From the NCBI RefSeq assembly GCF_032854445.1, contig NC_088300.1:63150984-63214983 (forward strand): a DNA stretch of 64,000 bases, read 5' to 3'. Positions 11,499-23,875 of this stretch are shown here, one piece after another. Position 1 is the stretch's first letter. Each line of letters opens with the position of its first letter. The notes under the pieces are model-generated. The model ran no database searches and had not been told where the DNA came from. It saw only the letters and a list, made by a program, of their open reading frames with translations. The stretch is from Liolophura sinensis. Taxonomy: Eukaryota; Mollusca; Polyplacophora; Chitonida; Chitonidae. The position numbers were made by a program, and so were the translations under genes.

Positions 11499-12831
11499 AT
11501 TTATTGAATTTTAGATTTATTGGGCATGTGATATTTATTATGACAATTTCTCGATGTTCTCAACCATATTCAATGGTTAAAAACAACAGGTGGGTAAAGT
11601 CTTAAGACGCTAACGAGATGAAGCTTTTGAAATGTTTTTATCAGATAATGCAGAAGGTCTACTGTTGGTAAAATGTTCACAAATTAAAACTATATATTAA
11701 AGTCATTTATAACCTACAGTTACACAGTACGTGGGTTATGTTGAAAGAAGTATGAGACATTGTGTCTTTCAACGTTGGTTGCATTACTGCTATGTGAAAC
11801 AGCCGATTTCAGATCATTAATTGTAAAGGCTGAGAGCAGATTATGTGAACACGAAACTGGAAACAGCTAACCGATTGGAATTATTAGTTCAGTCCGCCCT
11901 ATGCCAGAAATCAAAGAACAACTTGTTCATTGTGAAAGACGACAATTTTTTATTACTTTGTAAACTAATGCCACACGAATATTTTCATCCTGATTTGCAA
12001 TATTAGAAAATTCGTGAACCCTATGAAAGACATAAATGCTTCTCGTGTACCTGTATTACATCAAAAACGTCTTCTAATCAAACAGCTCTGTTGCAGGTCA
12101 TCTTGACAATTCAGGCATATGCTACCGAATATCGAGTTTTCCAAATATTAAACAGGTAAATCGATATCCACTCACTTGTGTTTGAGTACTGTTAACAGAT
12201 GCCATTTATCAACATTAACTTTTCATGAATGGCATATGTTAGTGTTACATCTGAACCGGATAAGTCCTCCATGTTAGAACGGATGTACTATTTCTTTAGC
12301 AGTTAACTTCTCCAGAGCCGTTAATCGTCATTTATTCTGCGTTTTGCTTGTAATAAAATGTTATCTGAAAAAAAGACACAAACAGACTGTAATCTAGAAA
12401 GCATTTTCTGAGTTATTTGGTGAATTTTAAGCCTATACTATTGTGATGACAATGGCTAATGCCACAGTTCTCTGCAATACAAGAATAACATAGGATTTGG
12501 TGTGCGAAGGTTTTATAAAGTTAACGAGCGTATGAAGTAACATTATTTTAATTGTTAATTTTCCCAAATAAATACATGTATAGCAGGTTTGCAAGGTCCA
12601 CAGATTGTTGCATTATAACCAGCCTTTATGAACAAAACCTTCACCGACCCTTGCCTGACAAAGTCAAACAGTATTCATGTATCTTGATCTCGGAATAAGT
12701 TAGTTATTGCGTAAATTTCTACAGATGACAGGTTCTTGGAGAGTAACTGTCAGATTAAATTGAAAATCAATGTTAAAAAAGAGAAATAGAATAGGCGCTT
12801 GCCTTGTTCTGACGTAAGGCTTGTTTTATAG

Positions 12832-12903
12832 GAAATCACTGAGACTCTAGTTTTATGTGAGCAGGCACGACACAGCAATAGAAAACATTTACTGAACCAT
12901 TAG
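12832..12903 (+). pseudogene. exon E1, first half of 4.3-kb copy 2
   Basis: Same sequence as 8,506-8,577, shifted by 4,326 bp, with the same acceptor and stop. Confidence 0.35.
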
Positions 12904-15743
12904 GTTTATTGAATTTTAGATCTGTTGTAAAGTGATATTTAATATGACTATTTCCCTGGTGAGTATAGGTTTGAAACACTGACGAGATATAAGTTTTTGA
13001 AATGTTTCTATCTCGTAATGCAGAAGGTCTACTGTTTGGAAAAAGCTCACAAACTACAACTAGATTAAAGTTATTATAACCGACAGTTCAACAGTTACGG
13101 TAAAAACATAGCGTGAGATCTTGAGCTCAGTCATAAAGATACGGTAATTGCAAATGACATAAGTTTTTCCGTGAAGCCAGATCGCTAGCAGAAACCATCT
13201 CCCTTCAAAATGTTCTAATACTTCAGGTAGTTTTCAAAGCACTGCATAATGTTGTAACTGATGTGTTCACCGTCTATAAAAGATCACTCATTTCCGAATT
13301 CCATCACTCTTATAAACTCAAAAATGTTTCATTTCAGGTATACAATGGGATGGATGAAGACGATTAGTACTAGAGACTTCAAGACTGTAAGTATATTCTC
13401 CATAAGATATTATATTTATTTACATACAAGCCGAGGGACAAAGTCTAGGCCACTCGGTGTCATATAGTTCTAGATTCATATATTACACTGCGCATCAACA
13501 AAAATTTACATGCTCATAGGATGTTCTTCACTGTTAATACAGACTTCGCACCTCCTGATCAATGCTGTGAATATTAATGTAACGTTACATTAATTATCTT
13601 ATCTGGAAATTATTCCTTGATGTAAGCATGTATAAATCAACAGTGTACAGGAATTACACATCCAGTCTGACACGAACATCATGTACCTCTGTATGCCAGT
13701 ACATTCATTGAGCCTCCCTTATGTAGTGAAACATATTACGTTAAACATGGCAACAGATGTATCGTAGATAAGTAATTTCCTCAAAGAAATATTTCTCAAA
13801 ATGTTCATGCAATGGCGTCAAATCTGTGTACTGTTTAGAGATTTTTACAATAATAAGCTTATTCGCAACCCTTATAGTTTGACAGTTTACGTGTCTTCCT
13901 TTTCGCATCACTCAGTTTTAAAAAAATTATTTCATAGAATTTAACGGTATATCATCAATATAGCTGTTAAAACCTTTGCAGACCAGTTCCGTTATTACTC
14001 ATGTACTGCGATGAGCAGTAGCATTATATTTCTGTATAGATCTATATTTAGGTATTTATATAGATGTCATCGTGCGATAAATCGTTAGTTCAGAAAATGG
14101 TTTTTGTCTACATTTGTGGACCATCAGTGCCTTTTCTTTAGTCATATCAGTCCGGAATATGTGGGATTTCTTGGAAAGCAAGTATAACGTCAGAGAAGGA
14201 AAAACAAACAAAGTTTTCGTGTTTTGAGCATAAGGTTTTCTCACACAAAACTGAAAGAATGAAGCAGAAAGTTTCCAGTTGCATTAATTAGTCTTTTCTT
14301 TCGCATCATTTATAAATGAAAAACTACAAAAGACATGATAGAAGTTTACTCCTCAAAAATATTTATGCAATGGCATCAAGTCTGTGTACTGTTTCGAGAT
14401 TTTTAAAAAAAATTAGCTTATTCGAAATCCTTATAGTCTGGAGCTACTTACGTGACTGCCTTTTCTTCCCCATCACTCAGTTCTTAAAATGACGGTATCG
14501 CTTCAGTATAAATGAAACAGTTCAACTTCCAAATGTCGAGTTCCGATGCTTGTGATGGTTTTCAAGGCAAGGCACAATGTTATAACAGATGTGTTCACTG
14601 TGTATGAAAACCTACAAGAAGCAAATTTTTTTCACTTATTTCACTCAGATTTGAGTCTGCTTCGATAGACCACCATTATTTCAAAAAATGCTTTCTGTCT
14701 ACATTTGTGAACTATCAATGTCTTTTCTTTAGTCATATCAGTCCGGAGTATGTGCGATTTCTTTGAAAGCAAGTATTACGCCGGAGAAAGAAAAACAAAG
14801 GAAGTTTTCGTGTTTTTGAGCATAAGATTTTCTCAGATAAAACTGACAGAATGAAGGAGAAAGATTCCAGTTACATTAATTACAAAAACTCTCGCCATTC
14901 TGACTTGCAGCAATTGATCCTGTTCAAATGTGGCACAGGCATGACATACACCAACAGTTAAGGATGACAAATGACAATTTTTAACAAAGCTCTGGTAAAT
15001 ACAAAAAAAAAACACAGACATACAAATGGATATTGATTTGGAATATCCGCGCGTTGTTACAAACTTCCAAATGTTTGGCACGAATTAAAACTTGCAGCAA
15101 ATATTATGTAAAGTAAACGGCGAGATGTAAAGAACCGTTTTGTTTTGTATGGTCGCCCTGTAACAATGAACATTTACCTTGTAAGATCCATGTAAGAACA
15201 GATGTATTGTTACTTTTTCAGATAATGTCACCACTGTCCTTCTTCGTCATTTCCTTTGCACTTGTTTTTGCTTGTAATATAACTTTATCAGGATAAATCT
15301 CATGCTCAAAACACATAAAACATCGAGCGTCTTTCGTAGGCTGACGTAATCCTTGCTGTCCCTGAAAAGACTGACACTTAAACCTTATGTGCTTGAGTAA
15401 AAGACACTAACAGGCTGTAAATGTTAAGTAGAAAGCATTTTCTGGACTAAAGACTGAGTTTTAAGCCTGTAATGTTGTCATAACATTGTGTGTGCGTGCG
15501 GTTTTGAAAAGAATAACGGACACATAAACTAAGAATGTTTTTAACATTCCCATCCTAGGACATGGGAAAAACAGGCTCGGACGTTTCACACGATTCAAGT
15601 TTTGGAATAAGTCAGTTAATGCCTGCATTTCTACTGATCTCAGGTTTGTGGAGAGTAAAGGTCAGGCGTAATTGGAAATCTCTGTCCAAAAAGAGGAACA
15701 GATTAGGCGTTTTTCTTGTTCTGACGTAATGCTTGCTTTACAG

Positions 15744-15824
15744 GAAATCACTGACACTCAAGTTTTATGTGAGAAAGCACGACACACCAAAAAGCCGAAA
15801 AGACAACGTTTTCTGAATCATTAG
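15744..15824 (+). pseudogene. exon E1, second half of 4.3-kb copy 2
   Basis: Same sequence as 11,418-11,498, shifted by 4,326 bp. Confidence 0.38.
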
Positions 15825-16067
15825 ATTTATTGAATTTTAGATTTATTGGGCATGTGATATTTATTATGACAATTTCTCGATGTTCTCAACCATATTCAAT
15901 GGTTAAAAACAACAGGTGGGTAAAGTCTTAAGACGCTAACGAGATGAAGCTTTTGAAATGTTTTTATCAGATAATGCAGAAGGTCTACTGTTGGTAAAAT
16001 GTTCACAAATTAAAACTATATATTAAAGTCATTTATAACCTACAGTTACACAGTACGTGGGTTATGT

Positions 16068-19000
16068 TGAAAGAAGTATGAGACATTGTGTCTTTCAACG
16101 TTGGTTGCATTACTGCTATGTGAAACAGCCGATTTCAGATCATTAATTGTAAAGGCTGAGAGCAGATTATGTGAACACGAAACTGGAAACAGCTAACCGA
16201 TTGGAATTATTAGTTCAGTCCGCCCTATGCCAGAAATCAAAGAACAACTTGTTCATTGTGAAAGACGACAATTTTTTATTACTTTGTAAACTAATGCCAC
16301 ACGAATATTTTCATCCTGATTTGCAATATTAGAAAATTCGTGAACCCTATGAAAGACATAAATGCTTCTCGTGTACCTGTATTACATCAAAAACGTCTTC
16401 TAATCAAACAGCTCTGTTGCAGGTCATCTTGACAATTCAGGCATATGCTACCGAATATCGAGTTTTCCAAATATTAAACAGGTAAATCGATATCCACTCA
16501 CTTGTGTTTGAGTACTGTTAACAGATGCCATTTATCAACATTAACTTTTCATGAATGGCATATGTTAGTGTTACATCTGAACCGGATAAGTCCTCCATGT
16601 TAGAACGGATGTACTATTTCTTTAGCAGTTAACTTCTCCAGAGCCGTTAATCGTCATTTATTCTGCGTTTTGCTTGTAATAAAATGTTATCTGAAAAAAA
16701 GACACAAACAGACTGTAATCTAGAAAGCATTTTCTGAGTTATTTGGTGAATTTTAAGCCTATACTATTGTGATGACAATGGCTAATGCCACAGTTCTCTG
16801 CAATACAAGAATAACATAGGATTTGGTGTGCGAAGGTTTTATAAAGTTAACGAGCGTATGAAGTAACATTATTTTAATTGTTAATTTTCCCAAATAAATA
16901 CATGTATAGCAGGTTTGCAAGGTCCACAGATTGTTGCATTATAACCAGCCTTTATGAACAAAACCTTCACCGACCCTTGCCTGACAAAGTCAAACAGTAT
17001 TCATGTATCTTGATCTCGGAATAAGTTAGTTATTGCGTAAATTTCTACAGATGACAGGTTCTTGGAGAGTAACTGTCAGATTAAATTGAAAATCAATGTT
17101 AAAAAAGAGAAATAGAATAGGCGCTTGCCTTGTTCTGACGTAAGGCTTGTTTTATAGGAAATCACTGAGACTCTAGTTTTATGTGAGCAGGCACGACACA
17201 GCAATAGAAAACATTTACTGAACCATTAGGTTTATTGAATTTTAGATCTGTTGTAAAGTGATATTTAATATGACTATTTCCCTGGTGAGTATAGGTTTGA
17301 AACACTGACGAGATATAAGTTTTTGAAATGTTTCTATCTCGTAATGCAGAAGGTCTACTGTTTGGAAAAAGCTCACAAACTACAACTAGATTAAAGTTAT
17401 TATAACCGACAGTTCAACAGTTACGGTAAAAACATAGCGTGAGATCTTGAGCTCAGTCATAAAGATACGGTAATTGCAAATGACATAAGTTTTTCCGTGA
17501 AGCCAGATCGCTAGCAGAAACCATCTCCCTTCAAAATGTTCTAATACTTCAGGTAGTTTTCAAAGCACTGCATAATGTTGTAACTGATGTGTTCACCGTC
17601 TATAAAAGATCACTCATTTCCGAATTCCATCACTCTTATAAACTCAAAAATGTTTCATTTCAGGTATACAATGGGATGGATGAAGACGATTAGTACTAGA
17701 GACTTCAAGACTGTAAGTATATTCTCCATAAGATATTATATTTATTTACATACAAGCCGAGGGACAAAGTCTAGGCCACTCGGTGTCATATAGTTCTAGA
17801 TTCATATATTACACTGCGCATCAACAAAAATTTACATGCTCATAGGATGTTCTTCACTGTTAATACAGACTTCGCACCTCCTGATCAATGCTGTGAATAT
17901 TAATGTAACGTTACATTAATTATCTTATCTGGAAATTATTCCTTGATGTAAGCATGTATAAATCAACAGTGTACAGGAATTACACATCCAGTCTGACACG
18001 AACATCATGTACCTCTGTATGCCAGTACATTCATTGAGCCTCCCTTATGTAGTGAAACATATTACGTTAAACATGGCAACAGATGTATCGTAGATAAGTA
18101 ATTTCCTCAAAGAAATATTTCTCAAAATGTTCATGCAATGGCGTCAAATCTGTGTACTGTTTAGAGATTTTTACAATAATAAGCTTATTCGCAACCCTTA
18201 TAGTTTGACAGTTTACGTGTCTTCCTTTTCGCATCACTCAGTTTTAAAAAAATTATTTCATAGAATTTAACGGTATATCATCAATATAGCTGTTAAAACC
18301 TTTGCAGACCAGTTCCGTTATTACTCATGTACTGCGATGAGCAGTAGCATTATATTTCTGTATAGATCTATATTTAGGTATTTATATAGATGTCATCGTG
18401 CGATAAATCGTTAGTTCAGAAAATGGTTTTTGTCTACATTTGTGGACCATCAGTGCCTTTTCTTTAGTCATATCAGTCCGGAATATGTGGGATTTCTTGG
18501 AAAGCAAGTATAACGTCAGAGAAGGAAAAACAAACAAAGTTTTCGTGTTTTGAGCATAAGGTTTTCTCACACAAAACTGAAAGAATGAAGCAGAAAGTTT
18601 CCAGTTGCATTAATTAGTCTTTTCTTTCGCATCATTTATAAATGAAAAACTACAAAAGACATGATAGAAGTTTACTCCTCAAAAATATTTATGCAATGGC
18701 ATCAAGTCTGTGTACTGTTTCGAGATTTTTAAAAAAAATTAGCTTATTCGAAATCCTTATAGTCTGGAGCTACTTACGTGACTGCCTTTTCTTCCCCATC
18801 ACTCAGTTCTTAAAATGACGGTATCGCTTCAGTATAAATGAAACAGTTCAACTTCCAAATGTCGAGTTCCGATGCTTGTGATGGTTTTCAAGGCAAGGCA
18901 CAATGTTATAACAGATGTGTTCACTGTGTATGAAAACCTACAAGAAGCAAATTTTTTTCACTTATTTCACTCAGATTTGAGTCTGCTTCGATAGACCACC

Positions 19001-19397
19001 ATTATTTCAAAAAATGCTTTCTGTCTACATTTGTGAACTATCAATGTCTTTTCTTTAGTCATATCAGTCCGGAGTATGTGCGATTTCTTTGAAAGCAAGT
19101 ATTACGCCGGAGAAAGAAAAACAAAGGAAGTTTTCGTGTTTTTGAGCATAAGATTTTCTCAGATAAAACTGACAGAATGAAGGAGAAAGATTCCAGTTAC
19201 ATTAATTACAAAAACTCTCGCCATTCTGACTTGCAGCAATTGATCCTGTTCAAATGTGGCACAGGCATGACATACACCAACAGTTAAGGTGACAAATGAC
19301 AATTTTTAACAAAGCTCTGGTAAATACAAAAAAAAACACAGACATACAAATGGATATTGATTTGGAATATCCGCGCGTTGTTACAAACTTCCAAATA
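16068..19397 (+). repeat. 4,326-bp tandem repeat, copy 3 (partial)
   Basis: Matches copies 1 and 2 up to 'acaaacttccaaat' at about 19,397. It differs only near its end: 'ttaaggtgac' for 'ttaaggatgac', and one A fewer in the A-run near 19,330. It then switches abruptly to an arm-A fragment. About 3,330 of the 4,326 bp are present. What follows (19,568-20,640) is a more diverged version of the second half of the unit. Confidence 0.9.
17158..17229 (+). pseudogene. exon E1, first half of 4.3-kb copy 3
   Basis: Same sequence as 8,506-8,577, shifted by 8,652 bp. Confidence 0.35.
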
Positions 19398-19567
19398 TTA
19401 CTGGGTGTTGTGAACAAAATCTGCACCAACCGTATCGTGCTAGATAGGTGTCAAAGTCAGTCTGTTGTTTTTATACGCATTTTTTTTCCGAGCGCGGCGT
19501 CTGTATTAATAAAGTTAACAATCGACTGTATACTATGGAGAACGATCTGTGGAACCAGCCCCGCCTA
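19398..19567 (+). repeat. arm-A fragment spliced into K sequence
   Basis: About 170 bp matching the start of arm A (compare 51,590-51,750 and 21,960-22,120: 'aaccgtatcgt', 'ataggtgtcaaa', 'gttaacaatcgactgtata'). It is bounded on the left by the end of 4.3-kb copy 3 and on the right by K sequence ('ctaaatttccaaaatatt'). Both borders are abrupt, as expected for a recombination junction. Confidence 0.7.
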
Positions 19568-20269
19568 AATTTCCAAAATATTAAACACAAAAATCCATAT
19601 CCACTTGCTTGTGTTTTATCATATCAAGTTATTTACCAAAGCTTTGTTAACAGATGTCATTTGTCAACGTTAACTGTTCGTGTATGACATGTACCAGTGT
19701 CACACCTCAACCGGATCAATCGATCCATGTAAGAACAGATGTATTGTTACCTTTTCAGATAACGTCACCACCGTCCATCTTCGTCATTTCCTTTGCACTT
19801 GTTTTTGCTTGTAATATAGTTTTATCAGGATAAATCTCACGCTCAAAACACATAAAACATCGAGCGTCTTTCGTAGGCTGACGTAATCCTTGCTGTCCCT
19901 GAAAAGACTGACACTTAAACCTTATGTGCTTGAGTAAAAGACACTAACAGGCTGTAAATGTTAACTAGAAAGCATTTTCTGGACTAAAGACTGAATTTTA
20001 AGCCTGTAATGTTGTCATAACATTGTGTGTGCGTGCGGTTTTGAAAAGAATAACGGACACATAAAGTAAGAATATTTTTAACATTCCCATCCTAGGACAT
20101 AGGAAAAACAGGCTCGGACATTTCACCCGATTCAAGTTTTGGAATAAGTCTGTTAATGCCTGCATTTCTACTGATCTCAGGTTTGTGGAGAGTAAAGGTC
20201 AGGCGTAATTGGAAAAAAGAGGAATAGATTAGGCGTTTTTCTTGTTCTGACGTAATGCTTGCTTTACAG

Positions 20270-20350
20270 GAAATCACTGACACTCAAGTTTTATGTGAGA
20301 AAGCACGACACACCAAAAGGCCGAAAAGACAACGTTTTCTGAACCATTAG
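20270..20350 (+). pseudogene. exon E1 (K of unit 0)
   Basis: Acceptor 'cttgctttacag'. Phase 0 reads EITDTQVLCEKARHTKR, then PKRQRFLNH and TAG. It differs from 11,418-11,498 by a Lys-to-Arg change and a synonymous change in the Asn codon before the terminal His. Confidence 0.38.
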
Positions 20351-20891
20351 ATTTTTTGAATTTTAGATTTATTGGGCATGTGATATTTATTATGACAATT
20401 TCTCGATGTTCTCACCCATATTCAATGGTTAAAAACAACAGGTGGGTAAAGTCTTAAGACGCTAACGAGATGAAGCTTTTGAAATGTTTTTATCAGATAA
20501 TGCAGAAGGTCTTCTGTTGGTAAAATGCTCACAAATTAAAACTATATATTAAAGTCATTTATAATCTACAGTTCCACAGTACGTGGGTTATGTTGACCGA
20601 AGTAAAAACACAGAGTAAAATCTTGAGCTCAGTCCTAAAGATACGGTAATTGCAAACGATATCGCTTCCTGTCACGAATAATGGCCATGGCGTATAGACT
20701 ATGACAGATCGCTAGCAAAAACAACCTCCCTTACAAATGTCGAGTTCCGATACTTGAGGTAGTTTTCAAAGCACATACACAATCTTGTAACAGATGTGTT
20801 CACAGGCGACAAAATCCAATACTCAATAGATTTTTGCACTTGTTTCTAAACTCAGGAAACTCGGGTTTAATCTCAGGAATATTTCAGTTAA

Positions 20892-20972
20892 ACAATGGTA
20901 TAATTGAAGGTGTATCTGAACAAGACAGAGGCGGATTCGCATTCGCGATCTCACTGGACAAAGGCTAGTGAT
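20892..20972 (+). pseudogene. open segment after a 'atatttcag' acceptor (K of unit 0)
   Basis: After 'caggaatatttcag' the frame reads LNNGIIEGVSEQDRGG then FAFAISLDKG and TAG. A near copy is at 40,897-40,980 with one Ala-to-Glu change. In unit 4 the corresponding acceptor (60,274) is followed by a different sequence. Another frame through the same DNA is open for 120 codons (20,904-21,266), so the coding frame, if any, is unresolved. Confidence 0.25.
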
Positions 20973-22374
20973 TTTTCCATGATGATAACCAAAGAACCTG
21001 TATGTACTAGATACTTCGAGACTGAAAGTTTATCCTCCCAAAACACAGTTGCACTTGTTGAATTTAGATGGAGACCGATGGACATTCTATATTACATAGC
21101 TCGAGATTCAAATGTCGTCCTAGCAGTGCATATCAAAAAAAGTTTACATGCTCTTCGGTTGTTCTTCACTGTTAGTAGACTCTTCTTACACCTGATAAAT
21201 ACTCGTGCTCTTAATATGAATGGCGTAAACTTCCGATACGTTAACTATCTAGAAAATATTACTTGATGTAAACATAAATCAACCGTATACAGGGATTACA
21301 CATACAGACTGACAAAGAATACAATTCATCGCCATATGCCTATACGTGAAGCAGAAAAAGTCCGTTGTAAACACGGCAAAACATGTGTCCTGCATAAGCA
21401 ATTCAGTCATGGAAATATTTCTCAAAAATATTTATGAAACGGCGTCAAATCTGTGTACTGTTTCACTCAGATTTGAGTCTGCTTGGTCACCATTATTTCC
21501 GAAAATGCTTTTTGTCTACTTTTGTGGACTATCAGTATCTTTCCTTTAGTCATATCAGTCCGGAGTATGTGCGATTTCTTGGAAAGCAAGTATTACGTCA
21601 GAGAAGGCAAAACAAACGACGTTTTCGTCTTTTGAGCATAAGAATTTCTCAAGTTGACGAACAGTTAGGGATGACAAATGACAATTTTTAACAAAGCTCT
21701 GGTAAATACGAGAATACACAGACACGCGAATGGATATTGATTTGTTTGTTTAATATTTGAAAAATCCACGAGCTGTTACAAACTTCCAAATGTTTAGCAC
21801 GAATTAAAATTGGCAACAAATATTATGTAAAGTAAACGGCGAGTTGTAAAGAACCGTTTTGTTTTGTATGGTCGCCCTGTAACAATGAACATTTGCCTGG
21901 CACGAAAAGATGAAGCAGCTCTTCTTTATTACCATCTGTTTCATTTTTACCAGGTATTGTAGCAAAGTCTTCATCAACCGTATCGTACATGTAACTAGAT
22001 AGGTGTCAAAGTCAGTCTGTTGTTTTATATGCAGATTTTGTGCGTTTTCCGAACATGGCGTCTGTATTAATAAAGTTAACAATCGACTGTATACTATAGA
22101 GAACGATTTGCTGAACCAGCCCCGCCACGGATCGGAAACAACCCAGTGTTGTTTGACCCACAGGGAGTGTCCGGTACATGTACATGGCTCGTATCTTTAC
22201 ATACCACAAGAGGGGAGCGCCATGTGTGATAACAAACTTGTGTCGTGCCGCCAGTAACTCGTGTTATGTGTGTTGTACATTGATACATCGGCCATCTTCA
22301 GCTTCCGTCAGGCTCTGCGTGTGTCTAACCCCATCCTGCTAACGCTCACACTTTCTAATATTTAAACATTCCAG

Positions 22375-22406
22375 ATAACTACGATGACGTGAACGTTCAA
22401 TCTTGA
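22375..22406 (+). pseudogene. tyrosine-motif terminal exon (A1)
   Basis: A branch-point-like 'ctaac' and acceptor 'aaacattccag' lead into (D)-N-Y-D-D-V-N-V-Q-S-stop, with two bases completing a codon from an upstream exon. A YDDV-type motif right at a C-terminus resembles tyrosine-based signalling motifs of membrane receptors. Copies: NYDVVSVQS (A2), NYDEVSVLS (A5), EDYDELRVQS (J1), EDYDELSVQS (J2, J3). The changes are mostly conservative (Asp/Glu, Val/Leu). Very short, so chance cannot be excluded. Confidence 0.4.
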
Positions 22407-22514
22407 TCGACTAACAGCTATTAGGTGTGCTGTAAACGTTGGCTGGCTTGCTGACATGACATATGACCCGGTGATGCCCATTCTCAACATTGGTTTTACA
22501 CTGCTCATCTCAGT

Positions 22515-22772
22515 TTGATCACTGACACATTACGGTACCCAGACGTGCTCGTGGGTGTCAAGTCAACACCATTATACGTGCAGCCTGCAGAATTTGATCC
22601 TCCGTCTATGACATCTTCTCCCAAAAGTATTAGCCTCAGAGAGAGGATAGGAAAAACACATCTGTTGTCCGCAGAAGAACCTTGGGAGGTCGTGCCATTA
22701 GCACATCGCACTGTGGTATGGGTACAAATCGAGACATACGAGCTGACCACTTTGAATGTAATAGCACACTGA
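22515..22772 (+). pseudogene. open segment after 'ctgctcatctcag' (A1)
   Basis: After a good pyrimidine-rich acceptor the frame reads LITDTLRYPDVLVGVKSTP and stays open to 22,772. The first 18 or so codons are recognisable in every A arm and, diverged, in the J arms (RFPDMLVGVRSTPG in J0), but a stop follows soon after in J0, J1, A4 and A5. Only the start of the segment behaves as if conserved. It may equally be 3' untranslated sequence of the preceding tail exon. Confidence 0.25.
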
Positions 22773-23446
22773 TTGACAAAGCACTTAAATGCATTAAGTT
22801 AAAAATCTACAGTGTACAAGTAAGGACATGTCCAGCAAATGCTCAAGAGCTCATTTTCCATGGTGACCCATTTCTTCACTACATGTAACGAGCGTTACGG
22901 TAGGCGTAAGCTAAAAGGGCTTTGCGAGACGGGATCCATGGGGTAAATTTGACAGCAAGCGTTGAAAATGGCATCAACTAGAACAGATGGAACAACAGAC
23001 AACTGCCTGATAGGCAAATGACATGTCGACGAATCCCTATTTCATAACATCGTTAATGACTTGGGTGTCAGCTTGTTTAAATGACCAAATTCCCTTTGCG
23101 CGACCAATTGTCTTCAAAAGGACGACAAGATAATTTAAGTATGGCGTTCACGAAATATTACCACCTAACAGTTTGATGTCGGGTTGAGCCAAGGAGATTA
23201 TCGTGTTTTGTAATCAAAGGTATAAAAAGTAGTTGTCACGTCTGACAGCCTTCCTGAGCAAGTTTGATCATCAAGGTCAATCGAGTGCTTATCTATGGAC
23301 TTGTTGATTAATTCTTTGACTGGTTGGTATTTATCGCTTTGCCCAAGAATGTTTCCGTTATATGACAGCGGACAGCTTTATAGGTAGCTTTGCTACTTTT
23401 AAAGTGTTTTGCATGAACAGTTACAATAAAACCCTACCTGAGGTAA

Positions 23447-23554
23447 ATTGACAAGAATCTGTACTTCACCGGTTACATGTCACCATTTGCCAACTTTCAC
23501 ACCGTTGTCGATGCTCTGGTCTTACGCTCTATGCTGTCAATCTTTATTATATGA
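23447..23554 (+). pseudogene. membrane-segment remnant (unit 1)
   Basis: Stop-to-stop frame of 35 residues containing FHTVVDALVLRSMLSIFII. It is the counterpart of TVVAALVLLSMLYVF at 5,265-5,310. Here the hydrophobic run contains Asp and Arg, and a TGA follows directly, so it is unlikely to be a functional helix. Confidence 0.35.
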
Positions 23555-23636
23555 GTGAAAGACATTCTCATTCTAACAAAACTTGTTAAATTGGTCTCCG
23601 TGAGTCAGATGTTATCTGCCAGACTCGGATATATTA

Positions 23637-23642
23637 AATAAA
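23637..23642 (+). terminator. AATAAA polyadenylation signal (unit 1)
   Basis: AATAAA followed by 'gttcgttctgggc', GT-rich as expected downstream of a cleavage site. The hexamer and flank are retained in units 2, 3, 4 and 5. Confidence 0.45.
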
Positions 23643-23766
23643 GTTCGTTCTGGGCTTGAGAGAAAACCAGCGTCAAAACACCATGCAACACCGCGGTAAT
23701 GGGCGACGTCTCACTGTGATTGTGCTTGATATGTTTACTTTATGAAGTAATTCTCCATGTTTTCAG

Positions 23767-23873
23767 GATCCAAGCAGCGGTCTGATCCGTGGATTTCTAA
23801 TAATAGCCCGAAGCTTTATGTGAGGGGTGATGGACTGTTTACACCAGCATCATATTGGCTTTCTAAAGTTTGA
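23767..23873 (+). pseudogene. hydrophilic tail exon E4 (unit 1)
   Basis: Acceptor 'attctccatgttttcag'. With one base from an upstream exon the frame reads SKQRSDPWISNNSPKLY, then VRGDGLFTPASYWLSKV and TGA. Unit 3 keeps the whole frame. Unit 2 stops at PASY. Unit 4 has lost the AG (ttttctg) and is frameshifted after SPKL. Unit 5 has an internal deletion. The phase (one base carried over) matches that of the tyrosine-motif exon. The minus strand is also open here for 75 codons in units 2 and 3, but is broken by a stop in unit 1. Confidence 0.4.
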
Positions 23874-23875
23874 TT

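Larger units (their letters stand above)
7416..11741 (+). repeat. 4,326-bp tandem repeat, copy 1
   Basis: The sequence from 'tgaaagaagtatgag' at 7,416 recurs exactly 4,326 bp later at 11,742 and again at 16,068. Copies 1 and 2 look identical wherever I compared them, including all short ORFs. The unit is built of two diverged K-type halves: 8,000-8,760 resembles 10,900-11,740, and 9,430-9,960 resembles 10,000-10,560. It therefore arose from an older internal duplication before the recent amplification. Confidence 0.95.
11742..16067 (+). repeat. 4,326-bp tandem repeat, copy 2
   Basis: A second copy that I could not distinguish from copy 1 by eye. It carries the same exon-like segments at +4,326 (for example 12,832-12,903 and 15,744-15,824). 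Confidence 0.95.
19568..21880 (+). repeat. K connector of unit 0
   Basis: Very similar to 39,640-41,865 (K of unit 2), including short ORFs at 21,346 and 41,330 that differ at a few residues. It also resembles, more distantly, 10,850-11,740 of the 4.3-kb unit. It leads straight into arm A1. Confidence 0.85.
21881..22790 (+). repeat. forward arm A1
   Basis: Start of unit 1. Contains in order the 'gaagcagctcttctttatta' segment, 'gagtgtccggtacatgtaca', the intron-like 'ctaaccccatcctgctaac', the small tail exon, and 'actgctcatctcag' followed by an open segment. It matches arms A2-A5 directly and J0-J3 in reverse complement. Confidence 0.85.

Noticed and set aside
20904-21266. 120-codon ORF (MKVYLNKTEADSHSR...) as a gene
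   Set aside because: A shortened near copy in unit 2 has an in-frame deletion and a different start. The diverged copies at 9,000 and 60,280 do not keep the frame, and there is no promoter or family signature.
22003-22257. Cys-rich ORF in arm A1 (and related frames in A5) as a secreted peptide exon
   Set aside because: Different frames are open in different arms and indels shift them freely. No frame is consistently preserved across A1, A3, A4, A5 and J0.
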